Source: Skermania sp. ID1734 (GTDB lineage: Bacteria > Actinomycetota > Actinomycetes > Mycobacteriales > Mycobacteriaceae). From it: DNA of 64,000 nt. The notes below the pieces were generated by a model. The model was not told the DNA's origin. It saw nothing but the letters and a program-made list of their open reading frames with translations, and did no database searches. A program made the position numbers and the translations under genes. Positions 26,101 through 34,552 of this stretch are shown here, one piece after another. Where the stretch lies: the NCBI RefSeq assembly GCF_007489285.1, contig NZ_VLIY01000002.1, forward strand, positions 62,001-126,000, in the 5' to 3' direction. Numbering within the stretch: position 1 is the first letter of the stretch; every line of letters begins with the position of its first letter.

Positions 26101-26440
26101 GCAACCGGAGGTCGTGCTGCGTCAGCTGGTGGCCCTGCGCGACCACGGCCTGTGCGAACCGTTGCCCATCGCCGCCAAAGCATCTGCGGCCTACGCCGAG
26201 CGGCGGTTCCGCGGCGACGCGGTGGCCGACGCGCTGACTGCGGCGGAAAAGGAATGGGCGGATGCCTACGGCGATGCGACGGATGCAGACATGATCTATC
26301 TGCACGGCCCAACACCGAGATTCGAGCATTTCATCGCCGCGAAACCCGCTGCGACGGAGGGTGAGACGACCACCTTCGGCGTACTTTCCCGGCAACTGTG
26401 GGATCCGCTGCTCACCATGGAAACGGTGGGTCCGGCATGA
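23168..26440 (+). CDS. recC: Exodeoxyribonuclease V subunit RecC
   Basis: Gamma subunit of the RecBCD helicase-nuclease, which threads and scans the 3' strand during double-strand break processing. The 1090-residue length, the N-terminal helicase-like fold with the VPAKGVERWLNQRLA segment near residue 37, the mid-protein region around VPMRSVPHRVVVLLGLDDEVFPR near 635-655 and the C-terminal nuclease-like fold without catalytic residues are as expected for RecC. Start at 23168 is set by GGGAGG seven to nine bases upstream; an in-frame start 57 bases earlier is less likely. It is the first gene of recC-recB-recD; mycobacterial RecBCD is known to act in single-strand annealing rather than as the main recombination nuclease. 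Confidence 0.93.
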   Translation: MLVLHRATRTDALADELAGVLAAPLSDPFASEIIAVPAKGVERWLNQRLAARLGSQVGDGVAANIEFPYPGALVGDVVARASGIAPDEDPWAADRSLWTVLSLIDSAIDEPWCAVLARHIGGSGPGDGHRLGRRYATASYITDLFARYGVQRPQLIIDWSRGNDCDGAGNELDDDVRWQPQLWRRLRERIGVASPAERLAEACLTVREQPEAVQLPERISVFGPTRLALGELAVLEALGAHRDVHLWIPHPSPAMWARLAESPPTRRRTDTSALTLEHPLLVSLGRDIREFQARLLPVAHIDRNHDAESGAVSETLLAQLQTDIRADRRPSAGSTPDGSVQIHACHGAARQVEVLRDVLLREFRNDPTLEPRDVLVMCPDIETYAPLIRAGFGQGSGGHPAHSLRVRLADRALRQTNPLLDVVATLLDLADRRITASQVLDLAASAPVCAGFGFSGDDLERLRAWAAESGARWGIGQRQRQAFGLDGFGQNTFNAALDRILLGAAADEFDCGWLDRATPLADVESADIDLAGRFAEFIDRLAATMRDLAHPQPARQWIETLGRALELLTDTAPDDAWQTAQARTELSAATEHAGDVVLRLADVRSMLAQRLAGRPTRANFRTGELTVCTMVPMRSVPHRVVVLLGLDDEVFPRAAGIDGDDILLRDPCTGERDPRSEDRQLLLDAVMAAEERLLLFYTGADPVTGNVRPPAIPLREVVDVIEAMVGVSALPNVLRRHPLQPFDPRNFDAVQPFSFDRDALAGARSCTQPAAPPPPFLPAALDPLIEESIDLADLAAFISHPVQGFLRQRLGIKLVDRNDEIDDALSIELDPLSKWDIGERMLAASLSGVDAAKFLGAEWRRGTLPPFELGKRAVREVEGNVASLESAVRRLYSEEPQAIDVAVDLGDGRRLTGTVTGLRSKMIVRTSYSRLAPKHRLNAWVQLLALACSTHENDWRTCTTGRAPKGRRPYQSTLAVPPQPEVVLRQLVALRDHGLCEPLPIAAKASAAYAERRFRGDAVADALTAAEKEWADAYGDATDADMIYLHGPTPRFEHFIAAKPAATEGETTTFGVLSRQLWDPLLTMETVGPA

Positions 26441-26447
26441 CTGTCCT

Positions 26448-26477
26448 CGCTGCGATGCTCACGAAGGACCTCCGCTC
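26448..26477. repeat. 30-bp direct repeat, copy 1 (recC-recB gap)
   Basis: Starts CGCTGCGATGCTCACG and ends CCTCCGCTC; identical over 30 bp to copy 2 at 26517-26546. It lies eight bases after the recC stop codon. GAAGGACC here is also complementary to GGTCCTTC at 26493-26500 in the spacer, so a hairpin is possible. Confidence 0.9.
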
Positions 26478-26516
26478 TGTACTCGCTGCGTCGGTCCTTC
26501 CCTCCGCTCCTCGCTG

Positions 26517-26546
26517 CGCTGCGATGCTCACGAAGGACCTCCGCTC
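26517..26546. repeat. 30-bp direct repeat, copy 2, carrying the recB ribosome-binding site
   Basis: Exact 30-bp copy of 26448-26477, 69 bp downstream. It ends directly at the recB ATG (26547) and its AAGGA is the best ribosome-binding site for recB, so the duplication copied the translation-start region. The recB frame is open through the whole gap and would read RCDAHEGPPL from each copy if translation began earlier. Confidence 0.9.
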
Positions 26547-29500
26547 ATGAGCAGCTTCAACCTGTGCGGCGAACTACCCTCGGGCACCACTGTGCTCGAA
26601 GCGAGCGCCGGGACTGGCAAGACCTATGCCATCGTCGGTCTGGCAACACGATTCGTTGCCGAGGGGCGGATTGACGTCTCGCAGTTGTTGTTGGTGACGT
26701 TCAGTCGCGCAGCAACACAGGAACTTCGCGAACGCACGCGCGACCGTTTCACCGCCATCGCGCGCGGACTGCTCGACATCGAGGCCGCCCGGACCTGCGG
26801 TGACGACCTGCTGCGCCACCTCGCCGACGCCGCACCCGAGGTCGTCGCCGAGCGGCGATTCCGGCTCGTGCAGGCCCTCTCGGACTTTGACAGCGCGACA
26901 ATCGTTACCACTCATAGCTTTTGCCAGCGGATGCTCGACGGTCTCGGCTTCGCCGGCGAGCGTGAGCCTGATGCGACTTTGGTCGAGGCTGTCGACGACC
27001 TGGTCAACGAGGTGGTCGACGACCTCTACATGCAGCGCTATGCCGGCATAGCCGAACCGCCGATATCGATCTCGGCGGCCCGCAAGGCGGCGCGGGCTGC
27101 CGCACGGGATCGGCAGGCGATTCTGTCGCCCGATCCCAGTGGTGAGTCGACGGCCGCCCACCTAGCGCGTTTTGCGGAGGATGTCCGCGCAGAGGTGCAA
27201 CGCCGAAAACGCGCCATCGGCCTACGCGATTTCGACGACCTGCTGGTGCTGTTGCGCGATGTGCTCGCCGATCCCGCGCACGGTCGCGCGGCACGGCACC
27301 GGATAAGCGCTCGCTACCGCGTGGTGCTCGTCGACGAGTTCCAGGACACCGACCCGTTGCAGTGGGGCATCCTGCGAATGGCCTTTCATGGCGCCAGCGC
27401 GTTGATCCTGGTCGGCGACCCAAAGCAGGCCATCTACGGATTCCGCGGTGCTGAAGTCCTGAGCTACCTCGAGGCGGTCAAAGTAGCTGACGCGCACGAG
27501 GAGTTGGCGGTCAACTGGCGCAGTGATGCCGACCTGCTCGCCGCGCTCGAGCATGTGTATGGCGGGGCAGCGCTCGGGCACCCAGAGATCGTCGTTCACC
27601 CGGTGGCTGCGACGCACCAGGAATCGCGTCTGACTGGCTGCGCGCCACTGCGGCTGCGCTACCTTTCGCGACAAGGCTGCGGCCCACTCGGCAAGGCCGG
27701 GTTTGCCGCGGTGGACCGGGTCCGCAATCTCCTCGCCGCGGACCTTGCCGCCGACATAGCCAATTTCCTTTCCAGCGCACCCAAATTGAACCTCAACGGC
27801 CAACGCCGCGTCGTCGGGCCAGGTGACATCGCCGTGTTGGTGCGCACCCGAAACCAGATTTCGCTGGTTCGCGCGGCGCTGGATAAAGTCGGCATCCCAT
27901 CGGTGTTGGCTGGCGGTACGAGCGTCTTCGACACGGCCTCGGCGCAGCATTGGCAGGCAGTGGTGCAGGCGCTGGAACAGCCACATCGCGCGGATCGGGT
28001 GCGGATCGCGGCGCTCACTCCGCTGCTTGGCTGGACGGCAACAGAACTCGCGAACGGTGGCGATGACGCGGTCGGCGCCATCGGTGCCCAACTACGGGAA
28101 TGGGCCGCGCTATTCTCGCGATCCGGTTTTGCGGCCCTGTTCGAGCGGCTGTCCAACGAGACCCAACTTGCCGAACGACTGCTTGCCGTCGATGACGGGG
28201 AGCGCGTGCTCACCGACCTGCGGCATATAGCGCAACTGCTCAATCGTGCTGCCGTGGAGGAATCGTTCGGGCTCACCGCACTCGGCCGCTGGTTGAACGA
28301 AAGGATCGACGACCCGAATTCGTCCGGGCTCGCCGATCGCAGCCGCCGACTCGACAGCGACGCCGCGGTGGTGCAGATAGCGACAGTGCACTCGAGCAAG
28401 GGGCTCGAATTTCCGATCGTCTACGTGCCTTTCGGTTGGGACGCATCGAAATCGTCGACGCCGGACTCGTTGCTTTTCCACGACGAAAACGGCGCCCGGG
28501 TCCTCGACGTCGGCGGACCCGGCGCCGCTGGATACAACGAGCGCAAGAAGCGCCACGATTGGGAAGACGCCGGTGATGAGCTTCGCCTGCTCTACGTGGC
28601 CCTCACCCGCGCGATGTGTCAGGTGGTGCTGTGGTGGGCGCCGAGTTTCAACACCAAGCTCTCACCCCTGCACCGATTGATCTTCGGGCGGCCGCCGGGT
28701 AGCCCCGGTATTCCGGGATCCACCGATGTTCGTCCGGACCCCGAAGTGGCTGCTGCGCTCGCCGAGTGGGCTACGGGCGCACCGCATCTCATGTCGTTGG
28801 AGGCGGTGGGACCCGAACCTCGCGCCGCGGCACACTGGTCACCCGAAACGCACGGACCCACACTGCTGCGTGCCGCCGAGTTCGATCGCGTGCTCGATTA
28901 CGCCTGGCGACGCACCTCCTACAGCGCACTCACCGCCGCGGCGCATGACGCCGCCGGAGTCCGCAGCGAGGCAGAGCAGGAGGGCGTCGTCGACGAGCCG
29001 GCGGGCGTCATCGCGTCGGTGCCGGCAATCGCTGTGGCTACCGACATTCCGTCCCCGATGAACCCGCTGCCCGCCGGCGCGGCGTTTGGCACGCTCGTGC
29101 ATGAAATCCTTGAACAGGTCGACACGTCAACCCCTGATCTCGACGCCGAAATCGCGGTGCAATGCAATCAGGCGGTACGACGGCGGCTCGCCGATCTCGA
29201 CGTCGACGTGTTGGCCGACGCGCTCGGCGCCGTGCTGCGAACACCGCTGGGCCAGGCAGTCTCGCTGGCCGACATTACGCCTGCAAACCGGCTGGCCGAG
29301 CTCGAGTTCGAGTTGCCACTCGGCGGAACGGCGACAGTGACATTGCACCAGGTGGCGGACCTGCTGCGCCGCCACCTATCCGCCGGTGATGTGTTAGCCG
29401 CCTATAGCGACGTGCTGACGACGGTGAGTGATGCGCCGCTGCGCGGTTTCTTGACCGGCAGCATCGACGCCGTATTGCGCATTCCGGGGGAGAGGTTCGT

Positions 29501-29813
29501 CGTGGTGGATTACAAGACAAACCGACTCGGGGCGGGTGACCTCACGGTCGGTCAGTACAGTCAGCAGGCCATGCGCGCGGAAATGATGCGGTGCCATTAC
29601 CCGTTGCAGGCGCTGCTGTATTCGGTTGCGCTGCATCGGTATCTGCGCTGGCGGCTGCCCGGTTACCAGCCGGGTCGCCATCTCGGCGGGATTCAATATC
29701 TGTTCGTGCGGGGCATGGCCGGCCCGGATACGCCGCCGGGGTGCGGAGTTTTCACTTGGCACCCGCCGGCCGATCTCATTGTCGAGCTGTCCGACCTGCT
29801 GGCGGGCCGATGA
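26547..29813 (+). CDS. recB: Exodeoxyribonuclease V subunit RecB
   Basis: UvrD-like 3'-5' helicase fused to a nuclease domain, 1088 residues. Walker A ASAGTGKT near residue 21; DEXX box VDEFQDTDP near 260; motif III GDPKQAIYGFRGAE near 287; motif VI LLYVALTRA near 683; C-terminal RecB nuclease with the Asp-x-Lys core in VVDYKTNRL near 985 and the following ALLYSVALHRYL helix. All catalytic elements are visible, so an active helicase-nuclease is expected. Start at 26547 is set by the AAGGA of the repeat copy before it; 106 bp separate it from recC, unusual within a recBCD operon. Its stop overlaps the recD start as ATGA. Confidence 0.94.
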   Translation: MSSFNLCGELPSGTTVLEASAGTGKTYAIVGLATRFVAEGRIDVSQLLLVTFSRAATQELRERTRDRFTAIARGLLDIEAARTCGDDLLRHLADAAPEVVAERRFRLVQALSDFDSATIVTTHSFCQRMLDGLGFAGEREPDATLVEAVDDLVNEVVDDLYMQRYAGIAEPPISISAARKAARAAARDRQAILSPDPSGESTAAHLARFAEDVRAEVQRRKRAIGLRDFDDLLVLLRDVLADPAHGRAARHRISARYRVVLVDEFQDTDPLQWGILRMAFHGASALILVGDPKQAIYGFRGAEVLSYLEAVKVADAHEELAVNWRSDADLLAALEHVYGGAALGHPEIVVHPVAATHQESRLTGCAPLRLRYLSRQGCGPLGKAGFAAVDRVRNLLAADLAADIANFLSSAPKLNLNGQRRVVGPGDIAVLVRTRNQISLVRAALDKVGIPSVLAGGTSVFDTASAQHWQAVVQALEQPHRADRVRIAALTPLLGWTATELANGGDDAVGAIGAQLREWAALFSRSGFAALFERLSNETQLAERLLAVDDGERVLTDLRHIAQLLNRAAVEESFGLTALGRWLNERIDDPNSSGLADRSRRLDSDAAVVQIATVHSSKGLEFPIVYVPFGWDASKSSTPDSLLFHDENGARVLDVGGPGAAGYNERKKRHDWEDAGDELRLLYVALTRAMCQVVLWWAPSFNTKLSPLHRLIFGRPPGSPGIPGSTDVRPDPEVAAALAEWATGAPHLMSLEAVGPEPRAAAHWSPETHGPTLLRAAEFDRVLDYAWRRTSYSALTAAAHDAAGVRSEAEQEGVVDEPAGVIASVPAIAVATDIPSPMNPLPAGAAFGTLVHEILEQVDTSTPDLDAEIAVQCNQAVRRRLADLDVDVLADALGAVLRTPLGQAVSLADITPANRLAELEFELPLGGTATVTLHQVADLLRRHLSAGDVLAAYSDVLTTVSDAPLRGFLTGSIDAVLRIPGERFVVVDYKTNRLGAGDLTVGQYSQQAMRAEMMRCHYPLQALLYSVALHRYLRWRLPGYQPGRHLGGIQYLFVRGMAGPDTPPGCGVFTWHPPADLIVELSDLLAGR

Positions 29814-31645
29814 CGGACTCCCAGGTGGTCAAGCGCGCAACGGGACTGGTCGGACAGTTCAACGCCGCCGGTGTTCTGGCGCCCGGCGACGTGCACGTCG
29901 CGCTGCGAATCGGCCAGCTCGGCAACGAGCCGGACGAGCGGGTGCTCCTTGCCGCAGCACTGGCGGTTCGCGCGGTGCGTTCTGGCTCGGTGTGCCTGGA
30001 CCTCGCGCGACTCGACGACATAGCCATCGACAACCCCGAAGTCGTCGAATTGAGATGGCCCGACCCTGCCGACGTTGTGGAGGCGCTTCGGCGCAGCCCG
30101 CTCGTTGTCGGCGGCAACGCTGGGCCGCTGTGCCCGCTGCGGCTCGTGGAAACCGACGACGACGCCACCCTGCTCTACCTGGACCGATACTTCCGGCAAG
30201 AACAGGCGGTTCGGGACGCGCTGCGAAACAGGGCGCGCAGCCGGCCCCCGGTCGACGACGAGTCGCTATCCGGTGAAATTGCCCGATTCTTCCCCGACGC
30301 CGAGGTCGCCGACCGGCAGCGGTTGGCTGCGCTGGTGGCGTTGACCAACTGGACGACGATCATCGCCGGTGGTCCCGGTACCGGCAAGACCCACACCGTG
30401 GCAAGGATCCTCGCGCTCCTCATGGCACAGTACGGCGCAGCGCACCGCATAGCGCTGGCGGCGCCGACAGGCAAAGCTGCTGCGCGGCTTCAGGAGTCGG
30501 TTCGTGAGCAAGCAGCGGAGTTGGACCTGCCAACGACCATGACGGCCTCGACCCTGCACCGGTTGCTGGGCTGGCGGCGCGGTGGCGGTCACTTCCGCTA
30601 TCACGCCGGGAATCGATTGCCCTACGACACCATCGTTGTCGATGAGACGTCAATGGTGTCGCTGACGATGATGTTCCGGCTGCTCGATGCGGTTCGTCCG
30701 AACGCTCGGCTCATCCTGGTCGGTGATCCAGACCAACTCGCCTCGGTCGACGCGGGCGTCGTGCTGGGCGATCTGGTAGCGGGCAGTCCCAGCGGGGGAG
30801 CGTTGCATCCCCGAGTCGCAACCGATCCGGCGATGGCTCCGGGCGCCGACGCCGAATCACTGAATACGCAAGAGAGACAACAGGTCGAAGCTGGGATCGT
30901 CACTTTGCGGAAGGGCCGCCGGTTCGCCGACGCCATTGCCGACCTGGCAATGGCGGTGCGCGCCGGTGATGCCGACAAGGCTCTAGCGTTTCTCGAAACA
31001 CCGTCCGATGCGTTGATATTCGTGCCGCCCGATGATCGAGAAGGAGTGCGGCAAAACCTCGTCGACACCGCCGCCGAGGTGACAGTAGCGGCGGCGAACG
31101 GGGACGTCACCGCAGCGCTGCGCGCTGTCGAAAAGCATCGACTGCTCTGCGCGCATCGCGAGGGCCCGTACGGAGTCGAACGATGGTCGCACCTTGCACG
31201 GGAATGGATCTCAGCGACGACACCAGACCGACTCGACCCGGCGCAGTGGTATCCAGGCCAGCCGTTGCTGGTGACGGCCAACGATTACGACGCGCGCATC
31301 TACAACGGCGACACCGGGGTCATCGTGGCGACTGAAGACGGCCTGCGTGCGGCCTTTCACCGTGGCGCGCAACCGCTCCTGATGCATCCCAGCAGGCTGC
31401 CCGTCGTTCACACCGTTTATGCGATGACCATCCACCGTAGCCAAGGCAGCCAATACGACGCAGTGACCGTGGTGCTGCCGACCGAGGAGTCGTCGTTGCT
31501 CACCCGCGAGCTGCTCTACACGGCCATCACCCGCGCGCGCCATCGCGTCCGGATACTCGGGACCGAAGCCGCCCTGCGCGCCGCGGTGCAGCGCCAAGTG
31601 TCGCGAGCCAGTGGGCTGCGTCGCGAAATCCGTTGGCACAGCTAA
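29810..31645 (+). CDS. recD: Exodeoxyribonuclease V subunit RecD
   Basis: SF1B 5'-3' helicase subunit of RecBCD, 611 residues, the usual length. Walker A GGPGTGKTHT near residue 188; DEAD-type box VDETSMVS near 277; motif III GDPDQLASVDAG near 304; the C-terminal UvrD-like motifs HRSQGSQYDAV near 544 and LLYTAITRAR near 570. Start at 29810 overlaps the recB stop codon (ATGA), showing translational coupling and fixing the start despite a longer open frame upstream. It ends 4 bp inside the convergent hyi gene. Confidence 0.94.
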   Translation: MTDSQVVKRATGLVGQFNAAGVLAPGDVHVALRIGQLGNEPDERVLLAAALAVRAVRSGSVCLDLARLDDIAIDNPEVVELRWPDPADVVEALRRSPLVVGGNAGPLCPLRLVETDDDATLLYLDRYFRQEQAVRDALRNRARSRPPVDDESLSGEIARFFPDAEVADRQRLAALVALTNWTTIIAGGPGTGKTHTVARILALLMAQYGAAHRIALAAPTGKAAARLQESVREQAAELDLPTTMTASTLHRLLGWRRGGGHFRYHAGNRLPYDTIVVDETSMVSLTMMFRLLDAVRPNARLILVGDPDQLASVDAGVVLGDLVAGSPSGGALHPRVATDPAMAPGADAESLNTQERQQVEAGIVTLRKGRRFADAIADLAMAVRAGDADKALAFLETPSDALIFVPPDDREGVRQNLVDTAAEVTVAAANGDVTAALRAVEKHRLLCAHREGPYGVERWSHLAREWISATTPDRLDPAQWYPGQPLLVTANDYDARIYNGDTGVIVATEDGLRAAFHRGAQPLLMHPSRLPVVHTVYAMTIHRSQGSQYDAVTVVLPTEESSLLTRELLYTAITRARHRVRILGTEAALRAAVQRQVSRASGLRREIRWHS

Positions 31646-32433
31646 CGCCTTGGTGGCATCCAGGCGAACGGATCGGCGGCAGTCGAGGAATATTCGAGCG
31701 CGACCCGGCCGCGATAACCGTGCGCGACAAGCAGATCCAGCTGGCCCACGAGATCGACGTTTCCCGTGCCTGGCATGCCACGCCCGGGATGGTCGGCGAT
31801 CTGCACGTGCCCGATTCGATCGGCGTATTTAGCGATCGCGGTCGGGACGTCGTCGCCGTTGACCGCGAGGTGATACAGGTCGGCCAGCAGGCGCAGATCG
31901 GTCACCTGATGCTCGGCGCGAACCCGGTCCAGCACCGCCACACCCTCGGCGGCGCTACGCAACGGATAGGTCGGCACGGCGCTGAGCGGTTCGATGAGAA
32001 TCACCGCGCCGATCTGGCTTGCCGCCCGGCCCGCGTACGCGAGATTTTCCGCGGCCAGCTCGTCTTGTTCGCGCGGGTCGAGGCCCGGCAATCGGTTGCC
32101 GTAGAGCACGTTGAACATTCGGATGCCCAACCGGCGACCGATTGCGATTGCCGCGTCAGCGTTGTCGCGGAATTCGGCGGTGCGAGTGGGGTCGCTGGCC
32201 AACCCGCGCTCGCCGGTAATCAGGTCGCCGCCGTAGAAGTTCATTGCCCACAGCCGCACACCCGCTTGCTCGACAGCGCCGGCAAACCGATCCACGTCGC
32301 GGTCGGATGGTGTCGCGCTGCTGAACGGCCACCAGAATTCGACCGCATCGAACCCGGCGCGCGCGGCGGCCGCGGGGCGGTCGAGCAGGTCGAGATCGGT
32401 GAACAGAATCGAGCAGTTGACCACCCAATCCAC
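31642..32433 (-). CDS. hyi: Hydroxypyruvate isomerase family TIM-barrel protein
   Basis: Sugar-phosphate isomerase/epimerase-like barrel of 263 residues, closest in layout to hydroxypyruvate isomerase, which interconverts hydroxypyruvate and tartronate semialdehyde in glyoxylate metabolism. Metal-ligand and catalytic acids at expected strand ends: FDAVEFWWP near residue 31, LIEPLS near 147, LADLYH near 182, HVQIADHPGR near 210 and ALEYSS near 246. It starts 8 bp after adk on the same strand and overlaps recD tail to tail by 4 bp. No glyoxylate carboligase or tartronate semialdehyde reductase is nearby, so the exact substrate is not proven. Confidence 0.75.
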   Translation of the reverse strand: MDWVVNCSILFTDLDLLDRPAAAARAGFDAVEFWWPFSSATPSDRDVDRFAGAVEQAGVRLWAMNFYGGDLITGERGLASDPTRTAEFRDNADAAIAIGRRLGIRMFNVLYGNRLPGLDPREQDELAAENLAYAGRAASQIGAVILIEPLSAVPTYPLRSAAEGVAVLDRVRAEHQVTDLRLLADLYHLAVNGDDVPTAIAKYADRIGHVQIADHPGRGMPGTGNVDLVGQLDLLVAHGYRGRVALEYSSTAADPFAWMPPRR

Positions 32434-32441
32434 GGCAGCGC

Positions 32442-32996
32442 TCAGCTGCGTACCTGCGCTACCGCGGCCGTCAGCCGGTCGGTGATTTCATCGATGGAGC
32501 CGACGCCGTTCACCTCGATCACCTTGTCACCGAAGTACTCGATGATCGGGTCGGTTTCCGCGTGGTAGATCCCGAGCCGGTTATCGATCACCTCAGCGGT
32601 GTCGTCGTCTCGACCGCGGGCAAGCATGCGCTCACGGACCTCGTCATCGGAGACGTTCAGGAACAGAACGGCAGTGATCGGATGGCCCACCTCATCGAGA
32701 TGCGCGCACAGCGCCTCGGCCTGCGGCAGGGTCCGCGGGAACCCATCGAGGATGAATCCGTCGACGGCGTCCGGTTCATCGAGGCGATCGCTGGTGATCT
32801 TCACGATGACGTCGTCGGGAAGGAGTTCGCCACGATCAAGGTATTCGGAGAGCAGTTTGTCGATGTCGGAACCGTCGCCACGCCGGGAGCGCAGCAGATC
32901 CCCGGTGGAAATGTGGGGCACCGCGAGTTTTTCCGCGAGCCGTTCGGCTTGAGTGCCTTTTCCCGAGCCCGGTGCCCCGACCATGATCAAACGCAT
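32442..32996 (-). CDS. adk: Adenylate kinase, short-LID type
   Basis: Catalyses AMP + ATP to 2 ADP. P-loop GAPGSGKGTQ near residue 7, AMP-binding HISTGDLLR near 29 and the FILDGFPRTLPQAEAL motif near 82. The LID is short (ARGRDDDTAEVIDNRL near 128) and lacks the zinc-finger type insertion, as in mycobacterial Adk (181 residues); this one has 184. Start at 32996 begins MRLIMVGAPG; the longer frame upstream has no family similarity. It sits beside hyi rather than in the secY-adk-map ribosomal protein locus where the housekeeping copy usually lies, so it could be a second copy or a relocated gene. Confidence 0.9.
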   Translation of the reverse strand: MRLIMVGAPGSGKGTQAERLAEKLAVPHISTGDLLRSRRGDGSDIDKLLSEYLDRGELLPDDVIVKITSDRLDEPDAVDGFILDGFPRTLPQAEALCAHLDEVGHPITAVLFLNVSDDEVRERMLARGRDDDTAEVIDNRLGIYHAETDPIIEYFGDKVIEVNGVGSIDEITDRLTAAVAQVRS

Positions 32997-33160
32997 AATG
33001 TCCGTCCCTCCGATGCCGGAAATTCCTGCCGGTAATGTCAGTGCGGTTGCTTGCCCCACCCATACTCTGTCACCCTCTGCGTGGGCGTATGCCAAATACT
33101 GGGTCGTAACCTATGCGGTAGCCGGCACTGTTCCCCGGCGTGCCGTCGGATGAGAAGCGG

Positions 33161-33583
33161 ATGAGGATGGAAGAACGCAGAAAATCGCCCGGTGCCGGGC
33201 CGCTCGACCAACTGATGCAGCTGCCGACCGCAATTTTTCTTGCGCGACTACCAATCCCGACCATTGCGGTGTACCTCGACGGCCGCATTATCTTCGCGAA
33301 TCCAGCCTGCGAGGGAATGCTCGGTTCGCCCGCGGATGATTTGACCGCGTCCAATGCGACCGACCTGCTCGCCGACGACACCGACGGACGCAGCCCGTAC
33401 GAGATATTGCGAAACTCGGCGGGGCAGGTGATCGCGTTGCGCCACTCCGACGGGTCCACCGTGCGCGCAATCGTCAGCCAGTCGATGCTCATTCGCGAGG
33501 ACGACGAGATAGCCCTGGTGTGCTTCCAGGACGTCACCGAACAACTGTGGAACTCACAGACTGCGCTGGGCTCCCGGCGATAA
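33161..33583 (+). CDS. PAS-domain protein
   Basis: About 140 residues with a single PAS fold and no output domain. The core runs from TIAVYLDGRIIFANPACEGMLG near residue 33 through NATDLLADDTDG to the C-terminal strands ALVCFQDVTEQLW. That last motif (xxDVTE) is the usual end of a PAS unit before an effector, but here the protein simply stops. It probably binds a small ligand or a partner; no ligand-specific residue is recognisable. Starts at 33140 (GTG), 33161 or 33167 (ATG) are all possible, and none has a strong ribosome-binding site. It is followed by the F420-type oxidoreductase gene with a gap of about 100 bp. Confidence 0.65.
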   Translation: MRMEERRKSPGAGPLDQLMQLPTAIFLARLPIPTIAVYLDGRIIFANPACEGMLGSPADDLTASNATDLLADDTDGRSPYEILRNSAGQVIALRHSDGSTVRAIVSQSMLIREDDEIALVCFQDVTEQLWNSQTALGSRR

Positions 33584-33685
33584 TTCCCGTCCTCTCCGCC
33601 ATTGCATTCCACCAGCGGGAGTGCTTAGCTCACCGGTAGCAAAAAGAGAACACGTTTCAGTTTTGCGGACCAGTGAGGACTACCA

Positions 33686-34552
33686 GTGCGGTTCACCTAT
33701 GCCGAGACGATGACCGATCCGGCCAACTACATTCCGCTGGCTCAGGCCGCTGAGGCGGCCGGCTACAGCAGCATGGTCGTCGCCGACAGCATCGCCTATC
33801 CCAAGGAATCCGACTCGACATACCCGTACACGCCGGACGGCAGCCGCGAGTTTTTGGAAGACAAGCCGTTCATCGAGACGTTCGTCCTCGCGGCGGCCAT
33901 GGCCGCGGCGACAAAAACCTTGCGGTTCACGCCCTTCGTACTGAAATTGCCGATCCGGCCACCGGCACTTGTGGCCAAGCAAGCGGGGTCGCTGGCCTAC
34001 CTGAGCAATAACCGGTTGGCACTCGGCGTCGGCATCAGCCCGTGGCCGGACGACTTCGACATCATGGGAGTGCCGTTCGCGCGGCGGGGCGCCCGGATGG
34101 ACGAATGCATCGACATCGTCCGTGGTCTGACGTCGGGCGACTACTTCGAATTCCACGGCGAGTTCTACGACTTTCCGCCGATCAAGATGTCGCCGGCGCC
34201 CACCGAGCCCGTGCCGATACTGATCGGCGGACACAGCGAGGCCGCCTTGCGGCGCGCGGCCCAACGCGGCGACGGCTGGATGCATGCGGGCGGTGACGAC
34301 CTCGACAAGCTTCTCGTGCGGCTCGCCGAGCTCCGCAAGGATTACGGCACGTCGGATAACTTCGAGATCCACGTCATCTCGCTCGACGGGTTCACCGTCG
34401 ACGGCGTCAAACGGCTCGAAGACAAGGGCGTGACGGACGTGATCGTCGGCTTCCGCCTGCCCTACACCACCGAACCGGACACCGAGCCACTGGACACCAA
34501 GATCGCCAACCTGGAGCGATTTGCCGAGCATGTCGTCTCGAAGTTCAACTGA
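33686..34552 (+). CDS. Luciferase-like F420-dependent oxidoreductase
   Basis: LLM-class (bacterial luciferase fold) protein of 288 residues; actinobacterial members mostly use coenzyme F420. Recognisable segments are the early AEAAGYSSMVVAD strand-helix near residue 21, PFVLKLPIRPPALVAKQAGSL near 91, the phosphate-binding RLALGVGISPWPDDF near 113 and VPILIGGHSEAALRRAA near 173 followed by GDGWMHAGG. The substrate is unknown. It uses a GTG start with GAGG upstream and overlaps the next gene by 23 bp, so the two are probably co-translated. Confidence 0.82.
   Translation: MRFTYAETMTDPANYIPLAQAAEAAGYSSMVVADSIAYPKESDSTYPYTPDGSREFLEDKPFIETFVLAAAMAAATKTLRFTPFVLKLPIRPPALVAKQAGSLAYLSNNRLALGVGISPWPDDFDIMGVPFARRGARMDECIDIVRGLTSGDYFEFHGEFYDFPPIKMSPAPTEPVPILIGGHSEAALRRAAQRGDGWMHAGGDDLDKLLVRLAELRKDYGTSDNFEIHVISLDGFTVDGVKRLEDKGVTDVIVGFRLPYTTEPDTEPLDTKIANLERFAEHVVSKFN

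Noticed and set aside
26361-26546. N-terminal extension of RecB through the recC-recB gap
   Set aside because: The extension encodes an Arg/Pro/Cys-rich stretch overlapping recC, while the ATG at 26547 starts the expected first strand; the extension remains only a formal possibility.
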